Positions 24,159 to 36,266 of a DNA stretch of 64,000 bases are shown here, piece after piece. The DNA lies in assembly GCF_020283565.1 (NCBI RefSeq), contig NC_060060.1, forward strand, positions 16,058,001 to 16,122,000, written 5' to 3'. Made by a program: the position numbers and the translations under genes. Numbering within the stretch: the first letter of the stretch is position 1; the number at the start of each line of letters is the position of its first letter. Origin of the DNA: Trifolium pratense (taxonomy: Eukaryota > Streptophyta > Magnoliopsida > Fabales > Fabaceae). Under the pieces are notes generated by a model. The model worked only from the letters and a program-made list of their open reading frames with translations, did not search any database and had not been told where the DNA came from.

Positions 24159-24340
24159 CTATTTATTCAACAAATTCGATTGATCGATGCGGGTTGATTT
24201 TCTGTTACGAGCAATTGAGGAAACAATAGCCAGTCCGATAGCTGCTTCGGCGGCTGCAATAGCTATAACAAAAATTGAAAAAAGATTTCCTTTTAATTGG
24301 CGATTATCAAAAAAATCAGAGAAAGTTACGAGATTTATAT
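24159..24340 (-). pseudogene. ndhE: ndhE, 3' part (plastid origin)
   Basis: Reads [19 protein letters not shown]…[17 protein letters not shown]…QSNLLNK and a stop at 24159-24161. This is the C-terminal part of the plastid NDH subunit NdhE. At about 24340 it fuses to the beginning of ndhD. The ndhE-psaC spacer follows at 23864-24158. Confidence 0.9.
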
Positions 24341-24385
24341 AAACTACAACTATTGTTAACCAAGGAAAATAATCCGTGATAAAAA
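24341..24385 (-). pseudogene. ndhD: ndhD start (plastid origin)
   Basis: ACG followed by [11 protein letters not shown] in frame. Plastid ndhD commonly begins with ACG, which RNA editing converts to AUG. Only about 13 codons remain before the join to ndhE. Confidence 0.8.
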
Positions 24386-24490
24386 TAAGATACACTTGGG
24401 CCAGAAAAACCCGTGCTCCAAAAATATTTTATTTGGAGCACGGGTTTTTGCCAGTAAAAAACGTATTCGTGGGGTGTTTTTTGAAACGTA
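24386..24490 (-). other. psaC-ndhD spacer with stem-loop (plastid origin)
   Basis: Contains a strong inverted repeat (AAACCCGTGCTCC and GGAGCACGGGTTT around 24409-24451), typical of plastid 3' processing hairpins. Confidence 0.7.
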
Positions 24491-25086
<596 letters not shown>

Positions 25087-26385
25087 TATATATATATATA
25101 TATATATATATCGAACTGTTCATGAACCAAACGAGTCGAACTATATGTAGTTCAAGTTCAACTCATTTATTTAACAAACTAAATTTTCAACTCAAGTTCG
25201 ACTCATTTAGTTTATGAACCAAGTTCACAAGTCAATTATTGAATCGAGTTTCGAACTATTCACGAGTTGACTCGGGTCATTGTCAGCCCTACATTTACTT
25301 ATTTAACCCTTTTTTTTAATGAAGTAATATGAACATGATCATGTGTCGAAGCAGTTTATATTTCTTAAACACGAATATATATTTTGAAAAGACACAAAAG
25401 AGTTATCATTTAGAATTCACAAAGGATTGAAAAGTTATTTTTCCTGTAAGGATTTGAGGGGGTATGCACTTAGCTAGATGGTGTTTTAGGTCTAAGTTTG
25501 AGAGTAGATATGTATATAGAATGTGATGATCCTATTAGAATTTTGGTTGGGCATATAGATAGGCTAAGATATAATTGTCCTGGGTGAGATACATGCATCA
25601 TGGAACCACTATCTCCATTATTCTAGGAGTAGTTATCACATGTGAGCTATAACTTCAGTCTTATCTCCTTAGGGTCCTTAGGGTTGGGGTATTTTATTGA
25701 TACTCTGGGCGAGAATCTTGACCTGGTCTTTTTGAGACTATCACTTACTCCATGGCCAAAGCTTCCGCAGTAGCTGCATTATCTAATCCTTTGACTCTCC
25801 ATGTTGCTATCGCGATGACGGTTTCAAGATTGAATTTCTTGGCTCACTATTTGAAATAATTTTTAAGATTGAAAAACGTTGATAAAGATATTCCCTCTAA
25901 ACTTAAATATAAGCAAAAATAAAAATAAGTCAACATATCTAAATTTTTTCTTATATTTAAGTCTAACATGGTATCCGATGCCCTCCTAGTAGCCTTAAAA
26001 ATCCGAAAAATCGTGTGCCACTTATACCTAATCGTACTCATAACCACATCAAATCTTCAAACTCAATGCATAGTAATATGAGCCAACTAATCTCGACGGC
26101 TATAAATAAATATAAAAATTGGTCAAAATAAATAAATAAAAATATAAAAAAATAATGACTACCCCATAGGCAAACAAAGAAGGGGCATTGGAATTGGCAT
26201 GATGGTTGTAGTTTAAGACAAGAAAAGGAAAGGCGGTGACATAACGCATATATATTAGCACAAACACAACGCATATACGATTACCAGTGGCATAAAACAA
26301 AAACGCATCTCAAATAAATTAGGTATAACGCACGCCTTTAAATTCTTCTATTCTATAATTCTTGGTCGCCACGAAGCGTAACTAA
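25087..26385. repeat. upstream block of the kinase unit, copy A
   Basis: Non-coding apart from a small ORF at 25752. It matches 34910-35086 plus 49276-50400. The copy here shows the uninterrupted site (…GGTCATTGTCAGCCC…, 25275-25289) where the second copy carries the Sirevirus. The first 200 bases resemble a dispersed repeat with GAACCAAACGAGTCGAACT. Confidence 0.75.
25752..25859 (+). CDS. possible 35-codon ORF, copy A
   Basis: ATG to TAA, starting MAKASAVAALSNPLTLHVA. I do not recognise it. The duplicate at 49748-49855 differs at two bases, both synonymous, while flanking DNA shows more changes and indels. That hints at constraint, but the ORF is too short to be sure. It could equally be a remnant exon. 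Confidence 0.25.
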   Translation: MAKASAVAALSNPLTLHVAIAMTVSRLNFLAHYLK

Positions 26386-28336
26386 CAGAGAAAAAAAAAC
26401 ACCACAGAGAGAGAAAGATAAAGAGAAAGAGAATTAGATTCTCGTATTGGAAGAAGAAGAAGCTCTGGATTCCACCTATTCCCGTCCTTCGAGGCGGTTA
26501 TGCTTCTTATTCTTCAGGTCTTCTTCGATTTTTCAGCTCTTTTTGTTTCAGATCCGATCCAATTTTGTTTCGATTATTATTTTATTCCGATTTGTTTTCT
26601 CAATTGATTTTGATTTGTCTTCGATTGATTGATTCTGTTTTCAATTGAATTGTATTTCGATGTTAATTGAACATGAATTGGTTGAATTTGATTTTTATGT
26701 TGTGATTTTATTAGATTTGATGTTAACTTGTTAAGTTAGGGTTTGAATATTGGAATCTATGGATTATTACTACTGTGAAATTGCATAATTAATGTTTTGT
26801 TTCATGGGAATATAAAATCTTATGTAGTTCCGTTTCTAATTAATCCTAGGGCAGCTTCTTCAATTTTGGAATTTAGTTTCTAGTTGGTACACAAGATTCT
26901 CAGGCTCATTATTTGTGTGTTTGCCTCCTTAAAGTTTTAGACCCTGTGCTGGATTTTTTATTTAAATTTAACTGTTATGATATTGATATACTAAACTATA
27001 CTATATGATTATGCAATGAATTTTAACACAAACATAAATGCAGTCAATTTTACTAGGTTGAGCACTTGATTGCTTTTTTTATAGCATCGAAGTTTGTATG
27101 CTGTTTGGTTTGTTCCAAGCTCTGTAGGGATTTTTTTTTCTTGGTCATATTTCACATTGTTATTTTTTTCTTGGTCATGTTTCACATTTTTTATGGCCAG
27201 TTTTCTCAGCCTGCATAGTTATATAATATCTGAGTTAATTTAAATCTGAATTTTGCTATTATTATAATGTGAGCAAATTGCAAAATACTTATTTGTACAC
27301 CTTATGAAAGTATGTATTTTGGGATTATAATCTAACCTCACGTGTTTTGGCCTCCTTGTTTTATCGCAGGGTGGTCTGGATTTGAATTTTAAGTGTTGTG
27401 ACTTGTATTCTGAGACATGGAGGGAGTTTGTTTCTCAACAAATTGCTACCAGTATCGGTTTTTTGCATTCCAAGAAGTCCTTGATTGGCGAGTTTTCATC
27501 CTTGGAAATTTTCTTTTGGTTTCTTTTGTCAATTGCACTTAGTGTTCTGTTCGTCTTCAATGATAAGCAAAGGGTACGTGATGCTAGTTTATTCTGATAC
27601 AGGTGCTGCATCTTGCACTTGTACAAGTAATCCGAAATACCAATCTGAGAAGTTAGTTTATTGACAAATGTTTTACAAATGTTCTTTTGACAGTGCATTG
27701 CTGACCCAACATTTAGTTAAAACTTCTGTGGAATCTTCTTTCCGGTAAGAAGCCTATCTTGGAGAATCTCTATAACATCATAACCCGTTTCAATTTGATA
27801 TAATTTAACTCGGGCTATGTTTTCTTCACAGGGCTTAAGCATAGTCTGGTCACTGAATATTGGATTCAGCCTGCATCTTTGAGCATTTGCATTGAATCAG
27901 TACAGACTGTAGTCTTTGGCAATTGTCTTGGTTTTGCTCTTGATGGGATTTATTGGTGACGATACATCATTTACCTGAAGGCTCTGAAATTTATCTAGTG
28001 TTTAATGCTATTGCATTGATCAACAAGTTTGGCGGGACCCGAAAAGTCTCAGTATGATATATGATACTTGTTCATTTCTACCACCTTTGTGCTGCAATCA
28101 TAACAAAGCCGTGGGTCTATTACTAAATAATGCTGTGCAGCCCTTCCATAAAAAAGTTTCTGTTTCTATTCCCCCTTCTGACATGACAGAATATTGATGG
28201 TGGATTTTTCTGGACCAGCAGGAACTTGTTAATATTTTATACATACTCTATCAACTACAGGAGATAAATGCTATTTATCTTGTTTTTGTTCACATTTGTT
28301 GAATAAAGGAAGTTTTGCTTTGTATTCCGCGGGAAA
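26386..28336 (+). promoter_or_regulatory. promoter-proximal and 5' leader region of the MHK kinase gene
   Basis: Leader block copy 3. A GAGA-rich stretch (26395-26433) precedes ATTGGAAGAAGAAGAAGC, with a donor at CTTCAG|GTCTTC near 26517. An acceptor TTTTATCGCAG|GGTGG lies near 27370. The exon-like DNA after it could extend a short upstream frame (ATG near 26501; MLLILQ spliced to GGLDLNFKCC…) to TGA 27597, including a hydrophobic stretch FFWFLLSIALSVLFVF. Whether this is a real small protein, an upstream ORF or chance is open. The kinase ATG follows at 28337. Confidence 0.5.
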
Positions 28337-31300
28337 ATGGAGAGGTGAATATTTTTCAAAAGAAATTACTAATTTCCTCATTTGCTGTTTTCATCATTTT
28401 AATATTTTTCCTTGAAACTATAGGTACAAATTAATCAAGGAAGTTGGTGATGGAACATTCGGTAGTGTCTGGAGAGCTATTAGCAAGGAAACTGGTGAAG
28501 TTGTAAGTATTCTTAACCTGGTATGTTCAAGTTGTGTTCTATTTGAAGTCACATTTTTGTCCTAATCAGTTACATAATTGCAGGTTGCAATCAAGAAAAT
28601 GAAGAAGAAATATTACTCTTGGGAGGAGTGTGTAAACCTAAGAGAAGTCAAGGTACATCATAATTATCTTTCTTGTCTGAAACCTTAGTTGTCGCGTATT
28701 ATTTGATTCTTTTGTATATCGTCTCTAAACTTTTTTTCCCTTATTGGCAGTCTTTACGAAAAATGAACCACCAAAATATTGTGAAACTGAAAGAAGTTAT
28801 TCGAGAAAGTGACATTCTGTACTTTGTTTTTGAGTACATGGTGAGTGGCTAAACTTTTTGGTAGAAAATGGCTGAATTGGTCTAATATATTAAATATTAA
28901 TTGCTGTCAATTTTTGGGTGACACAGGAATGCAACCTATATCAACTTATGAAGGACAGGGAAAAATTGTTTTCTGAAAGTGAAATTAGAAACTGGTGTTT
29001 TCAAGTTTTCCAAGGTCTCGCTTACATGCATCAGCGTGGTTACTTCCATCGTGACCTTAAACCTGGTACTTGTTAATTTTTTTGCCATTGTCTCTATATT
29101 ATATGTTTGAAAAATGGGAAATATTCTTTAATTCTTATTATATTCTAGCATAATGTAATATGTTGCTAGCATTTCATTTCCTGATTACTGACATAGTCAG
29201 AAAGTAGTTTTCATCATGCCTTTTGTACTTTTGGCTGGCTAAAGACCTGAACTCCCCCTATTGTGAGAGAAAACTGAGGATTTAGTTATTGCAATTGTTT
29301 TTTCTCATTGCAATTCATATGTATTGAAATATTAAGGGTATTGCTCATGGTATGAAAGATATTCTGTAATCTAGCTTTATTAAAATATGTATTGTTGTTT
29401 TGACTCTTTGCTGCTCTTTGCAGAAAACTTACTGGTTACTAAGGATGTTATCAAAATCGCTGATTTTGGCCTCGCCCGTGAGATCAGCTCACAACCACCC
29501 TACACTGAGTATGTCTCCACACGATGGTACGTACCTTTGGCTTGCAATAAATGCATCATCTTTTGTGTTGGGTATTCAATAACACGTACGATTGCCTCTG
29601 ATTAGGTATCGTGCTCCTGAAGTGCTGCTTCAGTCTTACATCTATGGCTCCAAAGTTGGTAAGTTTCTGATGTTAAATATTGATGTCATCATTGATCTTT
29701 GATAATTTGTTTCTTGCAGCAATGATGATGTGTACTTGCTACCTTTTTATCTATTAATGTTATTTTTTTCCTTCTAGACATGTGGGCGATGGGTGCGATA
29801 ATGGCTGAGCTGTTCTCTCTTCGACCTCTTTTTCCAGGAGCCAGGTATTGGCCTCACTTATCACACCCCATAACTACCCAAATAATGGGTTTTCTATTTA
29901 GAGTTTATGTTATTTTGATTTGTTTAGATTTTTTTTTTATAACATAAGATATGCAGTCGAATCCAACTTTTAGCCTTTTACAGAAGATGATTTAGGTAGT
30001 TTCTCAAAATATTTTCATGCAATAATGAGAGTAAAGCATGCACTCTTTATAATAGTAACAAATAACAAATGCAAAATAGTTTCTGCTCTAAGTTGGTCTG
30101 TTTGGGAGGTGGGTTTTGTATGTGGGAGGGGAGGGTTGTTTGTCTCTTCTAAATTAAGCAAGTTATACAATGTTACTAGTAATGAATGAAGTGGGATTCA
30201 ATTGTTATGGCATTCTTTCAATTTTTTTAAATATTGACCTAATTGTCTAAAACCCTCCTCCCAAATACACCCTAAAGAATAATAACTTCTGGTGCACTAA
30301 TCAGTAAAAAAAATATGGCTGCAAAATATGTTTTTATATATGCTTTTAAAGTAGAATCCTGCTCTAAAGCAATTGTGTAACTCCTGGATGTTGGAAATCA
30401 ACATGTTCGTTCCTCGTGACTCGTGCAGTGAGGCAGATGAGATCTACAAAATATGTGGTGTGATAGGCAATCCAACTACTGAATCATGGGCCGATGGACT
30501 CAAACTTGCAAGGGATATTAATTATCAGTTTCCACAGGTTAATATTTTCTACATAAGATTTGTTATTTTTGGTAGGCAGCTACTATTTTCTTAACTAATA
30601 GTGAGACAATATTATTTTATTTGGTACTGACTATTATATGCCTATTGCTAATGCTATCTATAGCTTGCTGGCGTAAATCTTTCTGCTTTGGTACCATCTG
30701 CAAGTGATCATGCAATCAGCCTTATCCAAGTAAGTAGTGTATTTTGCGGGGCTTAGCCATTTAAATTTTAAATCACTCATCAACCAATTATGCTTATGAC
30801 ATTTTGCTGTTCTCTTGTTTTCTATTAATGTCAGTCACTTTGCTCCTGGGATCCCTGCAAGAGGCCAACGGCTTTAGCGGCCCTTCAACATCCTTTCTTT
30901 CAGGTAGCCTTTTAGCTGATTCATTCATGTCTTGTTTATCTTTCTCTGAATTCCATTTTTTTAAACTTATGGTTGCTTTACTTATACTTTTTTTTATGTG
31001 CTGTAGAGTTGCTTTTACATTCCTCCATCCCTTCGCTCAAGAGCAGTAGCGGCGAGAACTCCTCCACCTGGAACCAGGGGTGCACTGGTGGATGATCAAC
31101 AATGGGTCAAGAGATATTCGGGTGCTCTACCCAATTCAAAGCCCACCAATTATTTTCCATCTCCAAAAGTACAACCTTTTTCAGGTGATCCCGTGGATCT
31201 CTCATATTTATTGATTAGTCATATGAATGCATGCATCACGAGTGATTAGATAGTTTAGTGATTTGGGGATGTAGATAATTTTTTGATAGATAAAGGGGTT

Positions 31301-32889
31301 GTCGGTCAACTCCCCTCTCTAACATTTCAGAAAGAAAAAAAGGTCCCATCAAGGTAGTCAGAAGCAGAAGGTCCTAAAACAATAACATTCATAGTAAAAG
31401 ATTACTATGGTGTTCAATTTACAAATTAGATGCTAGTCTTTGTTTTTTTCACATTTTGGCTGAAGTTAGGAAGGTTATAATAGTGTGTTTTGCCTCGGCT
31501 GGCATCAAGAAATGTTGAACCCTTCTTGCAACTGGCCTCTTATGATCCTCTGAAAGGGCTTTGAAACATTGAAATTTGAATTTATGGGCCCAAGTCTAAT
31601 AATTCTAAGCTCATATTTCGTACTTAATTCCTAATGCAAAACAAGGAGAATATCCTTTTTTGTATATAGTCAGGTCTTTCTTAATTTGTGGCATTCTAGT
31701 TTCATCCTTCAAATGTCTGATTTCTCATCCAATTATGAATGATACAGGTGTACAGCGGAAGCTGGATATGGTAAATCAGGTTAGTTATTCTTGCCGCATC
31801 CTTATTTACGAAATTACGAGCACTTGTTCATGCACACATTCTTTTACCCCATGATGTCAAAAACATCAAATGCTGTTTTTAACTTGAGATCCTTTTATCT
31901 ATAAGATTGTGTTTTTTCTTTCTTGGGGAACTGCTTTGCTGGACACGTGTTGTATTTTTGCTTCTTAATGTTATTATCTATTTACGCTAATAATATCTCT
32001 CTGATTCATTGAAGGATGGAGTTAAGAATGAAAAACCAATGAAGACTACTACACAATCAAAATATCGACTGCCAGGAAAGGAAAGTCCAAGTAAGTTTTA
32101 CAGTCTGTTCTGTTCAATTATTGAATCACAGATAGTCTTTTTTTATGGCATTGACCTTTCATGAAGATTCTAAAAAATACTGAACAATTGAAAAATGGGA
32201 ATATAAAGGGAGCACTGAAATTTATAAGATTAAATGAGAAGAGGGATGTATTCCTTTCTCAAGCAGACAAATAAAAATTAGGAGAGTCCCGGAAGGAGGA
32301 AAAATAAGGTGCTCTGCGGAGTCATCACTCATTCACTCATAGTTGGCCCCATCTTTGACACCAAAACTCAAATCCCAATCAATCGTTTTGTGCCCAAAAC
32401 TCCCCCCCCCCCCCCCCCCCCCCCCCCACTGAGTTTCCTCTTTTTCACTGCCTTTGCCACTCCTCTGTCCTAACCAATATATACACAGTAATAAATAGGA
32501 ATCCAGAGGGTTATCTGGCTCATTAGCGCAACCCTCTTCTTTGGTGTAAATCTAACAAGATTAATGGGACGGGCCTATGGATTTTCTTGTTTTTAATAAT
32601 CACATAAATTAGTTACTCTGAAATTTATTGGAGAAGTGGTGCTTTTATTTACGGAAAGTTATGTTTGCTGGCAGCTTCTATGAACAAAGGAAGAACTACA
32701 CGCGGGGTTTCAGAAACAACTGAGAGGTTGGCCAATATGTCTATTGGTAATCAAAGACAAGCCATGGGGCAACCCCGCCCTCCAATGAAAGCTGGAGTTA
32801 ATTGGAGTTCCGAATCTCCTAACTTCATGCTCAGGCCTGCACCACAGATTCCGACTGGAAGAACATACCCAAGAAAAGTTGCTGGATGA
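28337..32889 (+). CDS. MHK: MHK-type serine/threonine protein kinase (MAK/RCK family), copy A, intact
   Basis: Fifteen exons: 28337-28344, 28424-28502, 28584-28652, 28751-28840, 28927-29065, 29424-29526, 29606-29658, 29778-29844, 30429-30537, 30664-30729, 30835-30903, 31007-31184, 31748-31779, 32015-32090, 32675-32889. All introns are GT-AG and all phases fit, giving 450 residues. Kinase motifs: GDGTFGSV loop near 11-18, VAIKK lysine near 32, HRDLKPEN near 123, DFGLAR, and a TEY activation motif before VSTRWYRAPE. The Ser/Pro-rich C-tail ends PRKVAG. It resembles the Arabidopsis kinase MHK, related to animal male germ cell-associated kinase. The 8-base first exon carries only ATG GAG AG. It would phosphorylate Ser/Thr proteins; substrates are not known from sequence. 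Confidence 0.93.
32402..32427. repeat. poly(C) tract in intron 14
   Basis: 26 consecutive C. The duplicate intron near 61730 has only a CCCT at the corresponding place. Confidence 0.95.
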
Positions 32890-34098
32890 GAAGTACGAGC
32901 ATCAATATCGCGAATGACCTGATTTACATAATACATATGGGTTGTGGTCGTGTTATGTTTACTACAAAAAAAAAAGTATTGCCTATGTTATTTGGTTGTC
33001 GTTTCATACTGTGTTGTGGGATAAACACACGAGCTGATGCTGTTTAATAGGTATGGACTACTATGATGTGTCTGTCAGAGGCACTCATAAATCATGCCTG
33101 GGTTTGCTTGGTTCACAAGACAATAATGTAGAAATGCTGGTCTTAATTACAACACCTGTACACGATGTTTGGATCACTTATGTTTTTATTTTAATAAATA
33201 AAATGTGAAAGTCTTTTTGTGAGTAATAATGTGAAGGGTGTTGATGTTTATCGTCATTTAATGGTTTTTAAGCCTGATTATAGCATCAAGTTGACCTTTG
33301 TTTTCTTTTTTACCTTCGGTAAGTAGTAGTTCTATTTGAGAGAGAAATTATCCAAAACTCCATTTTTCTTACAGTCCAAAACTGCTTTTTATTGGCAGTA
33401 TTTCTCAACTCTTTATTATTATTTTTTTTGGTAAAACAAATGTATTTTTTGTGCGCAGCACACAGATATTAATTTCTCTATTTAAGAGGTTGATATTTTC
33501 TTAGAAATATTTTTTAAATTGGTATAACAAGTTATTTGATTTATTTGTTTGTTTTAGTCATGGTCATTCAAAGGAAAATATGCTATTTATTTATTTATTT
33601 ATTTATTTATTATTAAGCATTATTTGTCGTGTATTATTCTTTGTCTACAAATATGGAGTATCTCTATCCTACTTTATCAAACTAGTAGTAGATTGATAAT
33701 ATTTATTAAAAAGAAGATTAATATAATCTGGATTAAAATATTGCAAGATAAACAAATTTCCAGCTTAAAAAAAAGTACCAATATCTCGTTTTCCAAACGG
33801 CCAAGTAACGGTGAGACTTGGTTATAGAACAATGAGGTGTTTTGAATATGAAAATAAGCATTTATGACCAAGTTGACTTAGAAATTTCTAGCGGTACACC
33901 AAAGTAAGGACAGTTGAATATTAAGTGTTGATTTAAGATCCGACAATCGAAATCACATTAGAAAATCAAGTTTAAACAATCTTGGCCATTGATTAAAATA
34001 GATAGACAAACGGAGTAATTTTTTTAGGACTACATTTTTTCCACTTATTTAGCCTACTATTTAATATATAGATAGATAGATATAGATGCTATTTTGGA
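32890..34098. other. 3' flank of the kinase, copy A
   Basis: 3' UTR and intergenic DNA. No gene is seen. Contains an (ATTT)n run at about 33584-33612. Similarity to copy B ends near 34040, which marks the end of the duplicated unit. Confidence 0.6.
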
Positions 34099-34352
34099 GA
34101 TGATGATCCACTTATTTAGCCTTACACCCACTTTTACAAAACAATTTTATGTTTTTTTATTAGAAAAATATTGTTTGAGAATTTTAAGAAAGGATAAAAT
34201 ATGTTTTGCTGTTTTTTTATATAAAATTCCAAAATTGTCCTTTACTTTGAACTTATTTGAAGAAGAAGAGTATTTTTAGTCATAATAGAAAAGGTGCACC
34301 TTGCTAATTTAGACCTTCATATTTTTAGGTGGGTCTAAATTAACAAACCTCT
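34099..34352. mobile_element. damaged copy of the TTTGCTAATTTAGACC MITE
   Basis: Matches about 24847-25086, but the left terminal repeat is missing. Confidence 0.55.
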
Positions 34353-34377
34353 ATATATATATATATATATATATATA

Positions 34378-34664
34378 CTCCCTCCGTCCCGATACATAAG
34401 CAAAAAAAAAAGTTTTCACACTTATTAAGAAAAGTAAAATATGATAATTTTAAGGTTGACTTTTTGTGTGTTTGTTGAAATAAGTTTCATGGGAAGATGT
34501 TAAAACAATTTTTATTGGTTATTGATTATGGGGAAAAGAAGAGAGAGAGTAAATTAAGTAAAAGTTTATCTTGAAAATGATAAAAGTTACGATAGTTTTT
34601 TTTTGCTTATAATTTGGGACATGAAAAAGTGATTTTTTTTGCTTATAATATGGGGCGGAGGGAG
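34378..34664. mobile_element. Stowaway-like MITE, 287 bp
   Basis: Ends CTCCCTCCGTCCC and GGGGCGGAGGGAG are inverted repeats flanked by TA on both sides, as for Tc1/mariner-derived Stowaway elements. It has no ORF and is absent from the parallel position in copy A. Confidence 0.85.
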
Positions 34665-34857
34665 TATATATATATATATATATATATGGGAAGGATCAAA
34701 TTACACCGGTGTAACATTTGACTAATGTTACACCGTTCAATAACGCTTTAACGAATACAAATTTTATAAAATTCACTGTTGGATTGAACACTTTAACTGT
34801 TTAGACCTTGCTAATTTAGACCTTCATGTGTTTTTAAGAAGGTCTAAATTAGCAAAC

Positions 34858-34909
<52 letters not shown>
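34665..34909. repeat. TA tracts and short MITE remnants
   Basis: Two (TA)n tracts (34666-34687, 34860-34909). Between them lie a short palindromic piece (TTACACCGGTGTAA near 34703) and a remnant of the TAATTTAGACC MITE. Confidence 0.7.
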
Positions 34910-34914
<5 letters not shown>

Positions 34915-35086
34915 CGAAGTGTTCATGAACCAAATGAGTCGAACTGTATATAGTTCAAGTTCCACTCATTTATTTAACAAACTAAATTTCCAACTCAAGT
35001 TCGACTCATTTAGTTTACGAACCAAGTTCACAAGTCAATTATCGAATCGAGTTTCGAACTATTCACAAGTTGACTCTGGTCATTGT

Positions 35087-36198
35087 TGTTGGAACAAAAT
35101 TGATTTAAAAAATGTTTGCCCCTAAAACTATTAAGGTTTTGATGATAACAAAGCATTAATAAACAATTGGAAGGACTAAAAATTTAATTTTAGTGTGCAG
35201 ATATTAGCTTCAGATAAGCTCTGAGTAAAGCTCAGAAGATATGTATTCAGAAGTTTATAAGCGCACAGAAGATGTTGAACTTCAGAGGTTACAACCTTCA
35301 GATGATGAAGTCGTCAGAACTTCTTAAGGTCTTAGCCGCATCAAACTCTGATGATCTTCTTGAAGTCTGTGAAGATTCTCTTTTGCAAGTCAACTCTTCT
35401 ACCAATGAAGAAAAGGACCTTTCAAGCTTGATCAGAACAGCTACTCTCATTTTGTCTGTCCACTCTTGAGAACGTGGGACATCAGACTTGTTAGCTGAAT
35501 AAGGAAAGTCTTCTCTGTACATGGTCAAAGTATCTGAAACTCTTACTCAGTTTTAGAAACAACCAAACTACATCAGGACAAGTTGCTTGAAGACAAATGG
35601 TTATCTACTTCAACGGTCATTTCTGCAACGACTCTTTTCCAGCTATATATATATACTAAAAGGATCCGTTGTATCAAATATATATAGAACAAGACAATCA
35701 AGGATCTAATACGCGCTGAACAAACTCTGAAGTCTGTGTATACAAGCTCTGAACCTCTGATCTAGTGTTTTTGCACTTGTAGTTCAAATACTTTGTATTC
35801 ATTGTATTTGCTCGTTTAGGTTCTCCTAAGAGCAGTTGTATACATTCAACTACATTATTACTTTCTGATACCTGAGATAACTTAAGCTTGTGTGCTTAAG
35901 TGTGAAGTCTTAAGCTTGTGTGCTTGAGCATAGTTGTGAAGTCTCTTGCTTGTGTGCTTGAGCATTTGTAATCTTGTGTGATTATAGTGAACTCCCTTGG
36001 AAGTGCAAGGGGACTGGACTACTCTCGTTTTGTGAGAGGAACCAGTATAAATTGCTTGTGTGCTTTCTCTCTCTCTCTCTCGTGTTATTATTTGTGTTAC
36101 TTATCCGCTGCTAACGTAGTTAAGATAAGAACTTTGAAAAAGTTTTAACTTAGCTAAAACACAATTCAACCCCCCCTTCTTGTGTTTTCACACCTTCA
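35087..36198 (+). repeat. 5' LTR of the complete Sirevirus
   Basis: 1112 bp. A TATA-like stretch (CTATATATATATAC) lies near 35643-35656. Tandem TTAAGCTTGTGTGCTT-type repeats lie near 35880-35965, a CT microsatellite near 36065, and a C-run motif before the end. Confidence 0.97.
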
Positions 36199-36200
36199 AT

Positions 36201-36212
36201 TGGTATCAGAGC
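36201..36212 (+). promoter_or_regulatory. primer-binding site, initiator tRNA-Met type
   Basis: TGGTATCAGAGC, two bases after the LTR end. Confidence 0.92.
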
Positions 36213-36266
36213 CTGGTTTGTTACTTTCACCTAACAGTGAGACAGTAAAGATCTTGTGAGAACACT

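Noticed and set aside
29387..31049. Short plus-strand ORFs inside the kinase gene
   Set aside because: They are single exons read into the next intron; the spliced model accounts for them.
35272..35528. Short ORFs in both Sirevirus LTRs (also 48347-48603)
   Set aside because: They are duplicated only because the LTRs are; they lie in the U3 region upstream of the TATA-like box and have no known motif.
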